From Arenimonas donghaensis DSM 18148 = HO3-R19 (GTDB lineage: Bacteria > Pseudomonadota > Gammaproteobacteria > Xanthomonadales > Xanthomonadaceae), in contig NZ_AVCJ01000013.1 of NCBI RefSeq assembly GCF_000743535.1, positions 1-49,604 on the forward strand: a stretch of 49,604 nucleotides of DNA, in the 5' to 3' direction. Made by a program: the position numbers and the translations under genes. Under the pieces are notes generated by a model. That model saw only the letters and a list, made by a program, of their open reading frames with translations, made no database searches and was not told the origin of the DNA. Shown here one piece after another: positions 28,838 to 35,126 of this stretch (position 1 is its first letter; the number at the start of each line of letters is the position of its first letter).

Positions 28838-28911
28838 GAGCGCCTTCAGGCGCGAATCCCATCTTTGCCAAGGGCAAGGCCGAAGGATTCGCGCCTGAAG
28901 GCGCTCCTACA
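28833..28911. repeat. REPIN-like pair of inverted REP palindromes
   Basis: Two 27-base arms (28833-28859 and 28885-28911) are perfect reverse complements separated by 25 bases. Each arm is itself a hairpin with core GCGCCTTCAGGCGC preceded by GTAGGA. It overlaps the kinase stop codon (28835-28837) and ends 10 bases before the convergent hydrolase stop. The spacer holds a small hairpin (TTGCC / GGCAA). No RAYT transposase is in the window. Confidence 0.85.
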
Positions 28912-28921
28912 GGGCGCGGGG

Positions 28922-30772
28922 CTAGGGCATCGCGCCCAGGTTTTCCCTGGCGAGCGGCGCCAGCTTCCCGTCCTCGAACGAACGCGGCGTGGTCGCGATG
29001 TCGGCATCCGCCGGCAGCGCCACCCCGGCCGCGAGGTGCTGCCAGGCGGCGTCGAGGGCACGGTAGCCGTAGGGCATCATCGGCACGTAGCGTTTGCCCA
29101 GCACCGGCAGACCGAGGAAGGCGTCGAAGTGCTGCGCGTTCTGTACGCGCCAGTAGCGCAGGTCGGCGCCCCCGGCTTTGGCCCAGCGCGCGTAGGCGCC
29201 GCCGCTGAAGGGTTCGGGCACCAAGCCGTCGTCGGCGCCATGCACGACGATGATCGGCAAGCCCAGGCGCGGCACGCCCGCGCGCGTTGCCTCGACGCCG
29301 GCACGCACGGCGCTGCCGGGTTCGGTCCACAGCGCACGCAGGCACTGGTTGCCGCCCAGGGCCGGATCCGCAGTGGTGTCCATGCCGCCCACCAGGGCGA
29401 CGCCGGCGCCGGGCGGGATGCCGCTGGCATCGGACCACCACGCGGCGCGCTCGGCCGGCGTCGGCGCGCGCAGCTGGCCATCGGCGCCGAGCGCGGCGAA
29501 GGAAAAACCACAAGGCATGTCGGCCGGGCCGGTGCGTGCATAGGCCGAAGCGTAGGTGGCATTCACCGCGCGCCACAGGTCGAAGTTGCTGCTGATCACG
29601 CCGGCGGCGATGCCGGCGTCGGTCCAGCCGCCGTCGAGCAGGTGCTGGCGTGCCTGTTCGGCCTGGGCGGCGGCATCGCCGGCATCGAGCAGGCCGCGGG
29701 CCTGGAGCATCGTGCAGCGCGCCAGGCCGGCCGCCGAAGGCTGGCCCTGCGGACGGGCCAGCACGTTGTCGTCGAAGGCGCCGGCATTGAGCGCGCAGGA
29801 CATCCACAGCGCCGCATCGGTCGAATAGTCGTAAAGCGCGCGCCCGCCGTTGCCGGGCAGCACGTTGGGCGAGATCGCCACCACCGCATCGATGCCGGTG
29901 CCGGGCAGTTCGGCCGCGCGCAGCACCGCGCCGCCGCCGTTGGAGACGCCGACCGCGATCACGCGGGTATTGGCGTGGGTCCAGGGGCCGTCGTCGGGAT
30001 GCGCGAGCGCCAGCACCTGGAAGGCAAAACGCGTCGCCTGCCCGACGTGACGGCCCCAGTCGGCCTCGGGATTGTCACCCGAGTGCGCGTGCTTGACCGC
30101 GATCGGCGCGACGCCATCGACGGTGTCCCGCGGCGCGACCTCGAATTCCACCGCCTCGCCCGGACCGGCCAGCCGGCCGTCCAGCGCGAAGCCGCGGCCG
30201 TCGCCGGTGTCGACGTAGCCGGTGCCCGCGCCCTTGTCGGTGTAGGCCACCGCGCAGCCCCGGGGCAGACCCCAGGCGCCGGCGAGGGCGATGGCGCCGT
30301 AGATGCCGCGCGAACCGGACGAGGCCGTGACGACGATGCAGCGCGCATCGGTGTCGAAGTCGTCGGGCAGTTGCACCATCACCCGGTGCGGCTGGCGACG
30401 GCCCGGCAGGGTGGCCAGGGCGTGGTACTCGCGGCCGGTGACCGGCGCCAGCGAGCCATAAAATTCACCGTAGCCACCGCCCGGCGCCAGGTCGGCGATG
30501 CCGCGCCAGTTGGTCCAGACGGCGCGCCGGCGCAGCTCCTGCGCGGTCGGCGCGGCCGGGTCGGCAAAGCCGGGTGGCGTGGCGCTTCGCAGGCCTTGGG
30601 CGCCCAGTCCCGCGGTCAGCAGGTCGTCGTCGCCGCGATGGGTGTGCAGCGCGATGCCGGCCTCGAGGTCCAGTGCCCCCGGGCCGACGCCGCCACCGAC
30701 ACCGGCACAGGCGGACAGGGCCAGCGCGAGCGCGGCGATCGGCAGGGGGCGCGACAATCGGTGCATGTTCAT
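28922..30772 (-). CDS. Lipoprotein D-(-)-3-hydroxybutyrate oligomer hydrolase
   Basis: 616 residues, close to the family length. The signal peptide ends in a lipobox (ALALSAC, Cys22), so the enzyme is probably membrane-anchored on the periplasmic or outer face. The 3HB-oligomer hydrolase family pattern is visible: N-terminal LRRRAVWTNWRGIADLAPGGGYG, LPDDFDTDARCIVVTASSGSRGIYGAI, CAVAYTDKGAGTGYVD, the nucleophile elbow GVSNG with Ser277, and a late GLPIIVVHGADDGLVP plus VQNAQHFDAFLGLP carrying the likely Asp and His. It releases 3-hydroxybutyrate monomers from oligomers made by the depolymerase. The start is ATG 30772 (an alternative is ATG 30766); the -10 box lies only six bases upstream, so the mRNA may be leaderless. 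Divergent from bdhA across a shared palindrome. Confidence 0.88.
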   Translation of the reverse strand: MNMHRLSRPLPIAALALALSACAGVGGGVGPGALDLEAGIALHTHRGDDDLLTAGLGAQGLRSATPPGFADPAAPTAQELRRRAVWTNWRGIADLAPGGGYGEFYGSLAPVTGREYHALATLPGRRQPHRVMVQLPDDFDTDARCIVVTASSGSRGIYGAIALAGAWGLPRGCAVAYTDKGAGTGYVDTGDGRGFALDGRLAGPGEAVEFEVAPRDTVDGVAPIAVKHAHSGDNPEADWGRHVGQATRFAFQVLALAHPDDGPWTHANTRVIAVGVSNGGGAVLRAAELPGTGIDAVVAISPNVLPGNGGRALYDYSTDAALWMSCALNAGAFDDNVLARPQGQPSAAGLARCTMLQARGLLDAGDAAAQAEQARQHLLDGGWTDAGIAAGVISSNFDLWRAVNATYASAYARTGPADMPCGFSFAALGADGQLRAPTPAERAAWWSDASGIPPGAGVALVGGMDTTADPALGGNQCLRALWTEPGSAVRAGVEATRAGVPRLGLPIIVVHGADDGLVPEPFSGGAYARWAKAGGADLRYWRVQNAQHFDAFLGLPVLGKRYVPMMPYGYRALDAAWQHLAAGVALPADADIATTPRSFEDGKLAPLARENLGAMP

Positions 30773-30778
30773 GGCCAG

Positions 30779-30850
30779 ACCTTAGCAATGGGCGTGTCGG
30801 CCGGCATCGTACCTTGGTACGACGCGGGGTCGCGGGGTCGCTGCTAGTCT
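30779..30850. promoter_or_regulatory. Bidirectional operator/promoter between oligomer hydrolase and bdhA
   Basis: The 16-bp palindrome TCGTACCTTGGTACGA (30807-30822) sits in the divergent gap. On the plus strand an extended -10, TGCTAGTCT (30842-30850), starts its hexamer 30.5 bases from the palindrome centre. On the minus strand an extended -10, TGCTAAGGT (30787 down to 30779), starts its hexamer at the same 30.5 bases on the other side. One symmetric site could thus activate both genes. The core GTACC-NN-GGTAC repeats the motif before the TonB receptor (22138-22149). Confidence 0.72.
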
Positions 30851-30882
30851 GGCGACAGGCTTTCAACTGCCAGGAATTGCAC

Positions 30883-31692
30883 ATGGGCGAACGTTTCCTC
30901 GAGGGCCGCACGGCCCTGGTCACCGGCTCCACCTCCGGCATCGGGCTGGCCATCGCCCAGGCGCTGGGAAGCGCCGGTGCCAGCGTGGCGGTCAACGGCC
31001 TGGGCAGCCACGAACAGGTCGAAGCCGCCGTCGCCTCGGTCTGCAGCGCCGGCGCGCCGAAGGCGACGTTCCTGGCCGCCGACCTGGCCAACGCCGACGC
31101 CGTGGAAGCGATGATGCGTGCGCTCGACGACTGGGGCCCGGCCGACATCGTCGTCAACTGCGCCGGCGTGCAGCACACCGCGCCGATCGGCGAAATGCCC
31201 GCCGCCACCTGGGACAAGCTGATCGCCATCAACCTCAGCGCGGCCTTCCACACCATGCGCCTGGCATTGCCGGGCATGGTCGGGCGTGGCTTCGGGCGCG
31301 TGGTCAACATCGCGTCGGTGCACGGGCTGGTGGCGTCGGTGAACAAGTCGCCCTACGTGGCCAGCAAGTTCGGCCTGGTCGGGCTGAGCAAGGTCGCGGC
31401 GCTCGAAACGGCGGGTGCGGGCAGCCGCGACAGCGGCGGCGTCACCATCAACTGCGTTTGCCCCGGCTGGGTGGAAACGCCCCTGATCGAGCCGCAGATC
31501 GCGGCGCGCGCACAAGCCAACGGCGGTGACCGCGACGCCGGCATCCGGGCTCTGCTGGCCGAAAAACAGCCCAGCGGCCGCATGTCGCTGCCGGCCGACA
31601 TCGCCGCGACCGTGCTGTTCCTGTGCCGCCAGGAAGCCCACAACATCACCGGCACCGCGATCCCGGTCGACGGCGGCTGGTCGTCCCAGTAG
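30883..31692 (+). CDS. bdhA: 3-hydroxybutyrate dehydrogenase (short-chain dehydrogenase)
   Basis: 269-residue SDR enzyme. It has the NAD-binding TGSTSGIG (14-21), VNCAG (91-95), and the catalytic residues Asn117, Ser145, Tyr158 and Lys162. The SVHGLVASVNKSPYVASKFGLVGLSKVAALE stretch and the CVCPGWVETPLIEPQI substrate-loop region match the D-3-hydroxybutyrate dehydrogenase subfamily, which oxidises 3HB to acetoacetate with NAD. ATG 30883 has a CAGGAA site 7 bases upstream. Cytoplasmic end point of the PHB route encoded around it. Confidence 0.92.
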   Translation: MGERFLEGRTALVTGSTSGIGLAIAQALGSAGASVAVNGLGSHEQVEAAVASVCSAGAPKATFLAADLANADAVEAMMRALDDWGPADIVVNCAGVQHTAPIGEMPAATWDKLIAINLSAAFHTMRLALPGMVGRGFGRVVNIASVHGLVASVNKSPYVASKFGLVGLSKVAALETAGAGSRDSGGVTINCVCPGWVETPLIEPQIAARAQANGGDRDAGIRALLAEKQPSGRMSLPADIAATVLFLCRQEAHNITGTAIPVDGGWSSQ

Positions 31693-31704
31693 CCACGCTT
31701 CCTT

Positions 31705-31752
31705 TGGGAGGGACTTCAGCCCCGAAGAGCTTCGGGACTGAAGTCCCTCCCA
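31705..31752. repeat. REP-like long inverted repeat
   Basis: Two 23-base arms (31705-31727 and 31730-31752) pair with a single G:T-type mismatch around two bases. Each arm contains a GGGACTTCAG(T/C)CCC hairpin after TGGGA. It follows bdhA by 12 bases and ends 15 bases before the -10 of the response regulator, so it may insulate the two. Confidence 0.82.
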
Positions 31753-31767
31753 CAGCGAACGCCGGGA

Positions 31768-31773
31768 TAGACT
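31768..31773 (+). promoter_or_regulatory. Predicted -10 box of the LuxR-type regulator gene
   Basis: TAGACT ends seven bases before the GTG start at 31781, and no ribosome-binding site precedes the GTG. This spacing suggests a leaderless transcript. No GTACC-NN-GGTAC palindrome is present here, so the regulator gene does not look autoregulated through that site. Confidence 0.45.
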
Positions 31774-31780
31774 TTCGCCC

Positions 31781-32440
31781 GTGACCCGCCTGCTGATCGC
31801 CGACGACCACCCGCTCTACCGCCTGGCGCTGACCCAGGCGGTGCGCGGCGTGCTGCCGGAAGCGGACATCACCGAGGCCGAAGACCTGCCCGGCGTGCAG
31901 GCGGCGCTGGCCGCGCATCCGGACATCGACCTGGTCCTGCTGGACCTGCACATGCCCGGCAGCCACGGACTGGTCGGCCTGGCGTCGCTGCGTGCCGAAT
32001 ACCCGGGCGTCGCGGTGGCGATGATTTCGGCGCACGAAGACCCGGCCACCATCCGGCGCGCGCTGGCCTACGGCGCCGCCGGCTACCTGACCAAACGCGC
32101 CGACCTGGGCGAACTGCAGGCTGGCCTGCGCGCGGTGCTGGCCTGCGAACAATGGCTGCCGCCGTCCCTGCGCGAGGCCGTGGCCAGCGCGCCCTCCGAA
32201 CCCGGCGACCGCGAGACGGCCGCGCGCCTGGCGACGCTGAGCCCGCAGCAGTTCAAGGTCCTCACTCGCGTCGCCGAGGGCCGGCTGAACAAGCAGATCG
32301 CCGACGAGCTGGGCATCCAGGAGCGCACGGTCAAGGCCCACATGAGCGCCATCTTCGAAAAGCTCGGCGTGCGCAACCGCACCCAGGCCGGCGTGTTGCT
32401 GGGCAGTCTGTCGCTGTCCGACCCGGCCCGCGAGGCCTGA
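31781..32440 (+). CDS. NarL/LuxR-family response regulator (CrbR/ErdR-like)
   Basis: 219 residues. A receiver domain has the acidic residues D8-D9, phospho-acceptor Asp55 (DLVLLDLHMPGSHG) and the lysine in GYLTKRADL. A LuxR-type helix-turn-helix follows (about 150-210: LSPQQFKVLTRVAEGRLNKQIADELGIQERTVKAHMSAIFEKLGV in three overlapping blocks). No kinase gene is adjacent; the nearest orphan-looking kinase is the SSS-hybrid kinase at 25508, and such hybrid kinases pair with NarL-type regulators in the CrbS/R system. It is the best candidate to bind the twin palindromes of this locus. The stop codon abuts the stop of the next, convergent gene with no gap. Confidence 0.9.
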   Translation: MTRLLIADDHPLYRLALTQAVRGVLPEADITEAEDLPGVQAALAAHPDIDLVLLDLHMPGSHGLVGLASLRAEYPGVAVAMISAHEDPATIRRALAYGAAGYLTKRADLGELQAGLRAVLACEQWLPPSLREAVASAPSEPGDRETAARLATLSPQQFKVLTRVAEGRLNKQIADELGIQERTVKAHMSAIFEKLGVRNRTQAGVLLGSLSLSDPAREA

Positions 32441-33754
32441 TCAGTACCAGTAGGGGATGCGCCAGGTCGGCGGCAATTCGCCCTTTTTCGGCGGCGTTTG
32501 CGGCGTGAGTACGATGTTCAGCTCGTGGCGGCCGCGGCGCTGCCCGGAAAGCGGGACCATGTAGAGCAAGCCCCGCAGGTCGCGACGGGCGTCGGAATAA
32601 AGCTCGGCGCGCAGGTCAAGCGGCTCGCCGTCGAGGCTTACCGCAAGACCGGCGGACAAGCAGTCCCGGCGTGCTTCGCGCTGCGCCTCGCGCGCCGCCG
32701 CGTCGGCGTCCGCAGCCTGCCGCTCCGTGCAGTTTTCCAGCAGGTGGCCATGCACCGAAGGCACGAACGGCACCACCAGCGGCAGGTAGCTGCCGCGGGC
32801 CACCATGTCGGGCACGTAGGGACCCTGCGGCGACTCGCCGACTTCGTGCAGGCTGGCGTAGCGGTCATGGCGTACCGATTGTTCGCCCGACGATTCCAGG
32901 GTGGGAAAGGCGTCGTAATGTCCCCAGCCCAGGTCGTCGTCCAGGACGTTCATGCTGGCGATGCTCGCCACGGTGGCGAAGGTGACGATGCCGCCGACGA
33001 TCCAGTTTCCGCGGTCTTCGCCAACGTTGGTGGTGTATAGGGTCACCAGCGGCGCGGATTCGCGGCCCAGTCCGAAGCGCGAGAAGGCGGCGAGCACGCC
33101 CCGGATCGCCCGGTAGGGCCAGCCACCCGGGGACAGCCGGTGACCCAGGTAGCGGTCGGCCATCAGCACCAGCAGGTAGGGAAACAGCGACAGCGAGAAC
33201 ACGTACATGACCCAGGTACTGGCCTGGTCAGCCTGGCCGGCGAGCGCGGCCAGTCCCAGCGACACCAGCAGCAGGGCCGATCCCACGAAGGTGATGGTGA
33301 CCATCATCCGCGCCAGGCCAATGCCCATGCCGAAGACCACCGAGGCCCGGTTGTCGGCCGCTTCGATCTGCTCCGGCATCGGCACCCAGCGGCTCAGCAG
33401 CAGGTCGCGTCCCACGGGGCCACCACGGAGGCGGTCTGGCTTGAGCCCACCGGGATAAACCGAGTCCATCCCCACCAGCGCGACCCAGTAGGCGCGCATG
33501 AAAAGGTGCAGTACGAACGCCACGCAAAGCAGGATGACCCCGCATTGGAAATAAACCAGGCCCAGCCCCAGCACCTGCTGCCAAAGCGGACCCAGCCGGG
33601 GCAGCAGGTAGCCGCCCCATTCGGGCAGGGCACCGGCGAACTGCACCAGGGCGAAGACCGTCGCGCCTGAGAGCAGCAGTTCAATCTCCCAGGTCGGCGT
33701 GGTGCGGCCGGACAGGTGATTGACGGGGGCCGGGTGCGCGGATTTTTCGGTCAT
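32441..33754 (-). CDS. Uncharacterised multi-pass membrane protein
   Basis: 437 residues when started at ATG 33754 (MTEKSAHPAPVNHL); the frame is open further upstream but that part overlaps the start of the divergent gene and looks like non-coding shadow. About five hydrophobic segments lie in the first 300 residues (e.g. LGLGLVYFQCGVILLCVAFVL and SALLLVSLGLAALAG), then a soluble, charged C-terminal region with two Cys (NCTERQAA..RRDCLSAG) and a Pro-rich end. I do not recognise the family. The gene is convergent with the response regulator with zero bases between stops. Confidence 0.75.
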   Translation of the reverse strand: MTEKSAHPAPVNHLSGRTTPTWEIELLLSGATVFALVQFAGALPEWGGYLLPRLGPLWQQVLGLGLVYFQCGVILLCVAFVLHLFMRAYWVALVGMDSVYPGGLKPDRLRGGPVGRDLLLSRWVPMPEQIEAADNRASVVFGMGIGLARMMVTITFVGSALLLVSLGLAALAGQADQASTWVMYVFSLSLFPYLLVLMADRYLGHRLSPGGWPYRAIRGVLAAFSRFGLGRESAPLVTLYTTNVGEDRGNWIVGGIVTFATVASIASMNVLDDDLGWGHYDAFPTLESSGEQSVRHDRYASLHEVGESPQGPYVPDMVARGSYLPLVVPFVPSVHGHLLENCTERQAADADAAAREAQREARRDCLSAGLAVSLDGEPLDLRAELYSDARRDLRGLLYMVPLSGQRRGRHELNIVLTPQTPPKKGELPPTWRIPYWY

Positions 33755-33819
33755 GGGTCGATTCGGGCGACGGGGGTGGCTCAGCCTGTCAGACGCTTCC
33801 GGGGGCGGCAAGCTGACAG

Positions 33820-33828
33820 TGCTAGGCT
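33820..33828 (+). promoter_or_regulatory. Extended -10 promoter before the HExxH protein
   Basis: TGCTAGGCT is an extended -10 that ends seven bases before ATG 33836. No ribosome-binding site is visible, so a leaderless mRNA is plausible. Confidence 0.5.
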
Positions 33829-33835
33829 CACGGCC

Positions 33836-34297
33836 ATGCCAGCCTTGCTCAGAACCTGCGGCCGTTTCCTGGTGGCGCTGGCCGGCGCGGCATGGGCCAG
33901 CCCGATGAGCCTGGCCGGTCTCGTGGCGGGTTTGGCCGCATTGCCGTTTGGCGCCCGCCTGCACGGCTCCGACGGTGCCCTGGTCTTCAACCGCTTTCCC
34001 TGGGGCCCCGGCGGTGCCCTGGCGCTTGGCAACGTGGTCCTGCACACGGGCGAGACGCTCGACGCCAGGGTGCGCACCTACGCCGCCGTGGCCGCCGGCC
34101 TGGACAGGCCGCGCGTGCGCCTGGGCGACCACGAGCGGGCCCACGTCTACCAGGCGATGGTGCTGGGACCGCTGTTCCTGCCGCTGTACCTGGCCTGTGG
34201 CGGCATCAGCCACCGCAACCGCTTCGAGCAGGCGGCCGATCGTTATGCCCGGACCGGGCGTGGCTGGTGGCCCTGGCCGCGCCCGGCCGGACCTTGA
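33836..34297 (+). CDS. Small membrane protein with HExxH motif
   Basis: 153 residues with hydrophobic segments near the N-terminus (about 10-38) and around 106-122. A zinc-protease-like HERAH sequence is at 99-103 and a possible third ligand Glu131 in FEQAADRYA, 28 residues on, a gluzincin-like arrangement. The surrounding LGDHERAHVYQAMVLGPLFLP is hydrophobic, so the motif would lie at the membrane. The protein is too short for a classical metalloprotease domain and activity is unproven. Related small conserved proteins with HE..H..Q exist in proteobacteria; I cannot name the family. Confidence 0.72.
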   Translation: MPALLRTCGRFLVALAGAAWASPMSLAGLVAGLAALPFGARLHGSDGALVFNRFPWGPGGALALGNVVLHTGETLDARVRTYAAVAAGLDRPRVRLGDHERAHVYQAMVLGPLFLPLYLACGGISHRNRFEQAADRYARTGRGWWPWPRPAGP

Positions 34298-34307
34298 GCG
34301 GGCGCAC

Positions 34308-34316
34308 TGTTAAACT
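34308..34316 (+). promoter_or_regulatory. Extended -10 promoter of the cysteine dioxygenase gene
   Basis: TGTTAAACT is an extended -10, placing the start near 34323 and leaving a leader of about 26 bases with an AAGG ribosome-binding site before ATG 34349. No -35 box stands at the right distance. Confidence 0.5.
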
Positions 34317-34348
34317 CCCTTCACGTCCCACACACCAAGGTGCCGCCC

Positions 34349-34927
34349 ATGCAGGCCCTCGATTTCCCCGGTTGCCAGGAGCTGTTCGCGATGATCGATC
34401 GCGCGGTGTCCAGCGATTGCCAGCACGAGACCACCGACTGCATCCGCAACGGCCTGGCCGAACTGATCCGGACCCGGGCGGTGCAGATGCCGCCTTGCGT
34501 GCTCGAGCCGGTCGCCGACCACTACGCGCGCCGCGAGCTCTATCGCTGCGAGAAGTCCGGCTACAGCGTCGTCGCCATGACCTGGGGCCCGGGCCAGGGC
34601 ACGCCCGTGCACGATCATTCCGGGGTCTGGTGCGTGGAAGGCGTCTGGCAGGGACAGCTCGAGATCACCCAGTTCGAACTGCGCGAACAGGACGGCGACC
34701 GCGTGCGCTTCGAGCCGGTGGCCACCCACCTGGCCGGCGTCGGCTCGGCCGGCAGCCTGATCCCGCCGCACGAATACCACGCCATCCGCAATCCCAGCGC
34801 CGACGCGGTGTCGATCTCCCTGCACATCTACAAGCAGGCGCTGACCTGCTGTTCGATGTTCCAGCCAGAAGCCGACGGCTGGTATCGCAAGGCGGCCCGC
34901 CAGCTGGGCCTGGACGAAGCGGCGTAG
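34349..34927 (+). CDS. Cysteine dioxygenase (cupin)
   Basis: 192 residues of the type I cysteine dioxygenase family, oxidising cysteine to cysteine sulfinate with non-haem Fe(II). The iron ligands are visible as His88 and His90 (VHDHSGVW) and probably His144 (IPPHEYHAI). The Ser-His-Tyr triad appears as S157-H159-Y161 (SLHIY), and Tyr59/Arg61 (HYARREL) correspond to the substrate-binding pair of Arg-type enzymes. Cys95 keeps the HDHx4C spacing of eukaryotic enzymes that form a Cys-Tyr cross-link, whereas most bacterial members have Gly there. ATG 34349 is chosen over GTG 34340 because it follows AAGG at good spacing. Confidence 0.87.
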   Translation: MQALDFPGCQELFAMIDRAVSSDCQHETTDCIRNGLAELIRTRAVQMPPCVLEPVADHYARRELYRCEKSGYSVVAMTWGPGQGTPVHDHSGVWCVEGVWQGQLEITQFELREQDGDRVRFEPVATHLAGVGSAGSLIPPHEYHAIRNPSADAVSISLHIYKQALTCCSMFQPEADGWYRKAARQLGLDEAA

Positions 34928-34944
34928 GCGGGCCCGGCCTGGGC

Positions 34945-34950
34945 TATAAT
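34945..34950 (+). promoter_or_regulatory. -10 box of tRNA-Leu
   Basis: A consensus TATAAT stands 14 bases before the tRNA, giving a start near 34957. The -35 position, inside the end of the dioxygenase gene, is a poor match. Confidence 0.65.
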
Positions 34951-34964
34951 CGCGCCGCCCACGT

Positions 34965-35050
34965 GCCGGTGTGGCGGAATGGTAGACGCGGGGGACTCAA
35001 AATCCCTTGCCAGCGATGGCGTGTAGGTTCGAGTCCTATCACCGGTACCA
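34965..35050 (+). tRNA. tRNA-Leu (anticodon CAA)
   Basis: An 86-base type II tRNA. The acceptor stem GCCGGTG pairs with CACCGGT (first pair G:T) and is followed by A and an encoded CCA. The anticodon stem closes CTCAAAA with anticodon CAA at 34998-35000, reading UUG. A long variable arm (TGCCAGCGATGGCGT) and the T arm with GGTTCGAGTCC are present. Confidence 0.97.
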
Positions 35051-35093
35051 AAAGCAGGCGCGGACCCGGCAAGGTCCGGCGCCGACAAGACCG

Positions 35094-35126
35094 AAGGCGT
35101 GGAGCCATCCACGCCTTTTTTCTTTT
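35094..35126 (+). terminator. Rho-independent terminator of tRNA-Leu
   Basis: A perfect 10-bp stem AAGGCGTGGA / TCCACGCCTT with a GCCA loop is followed by TTTTCTTTT. It separates the tRNA from the convergent metX gene. Confidence 0.92.

Noticed and set aside
33140-33670. Open frame on the plus strand opposite the unknown membrane protein
   Set aside because: Gln/His/Arg-rich translation without start signals; the minus-strand frame has coherent transmembrane segments.
34965-35050. tRNA-Leu as an integration (att) site
   Set aside because: No integrase, no duplicated 3' tRNA end and no phage or island genes nearby; a terminator and metX follow directly.
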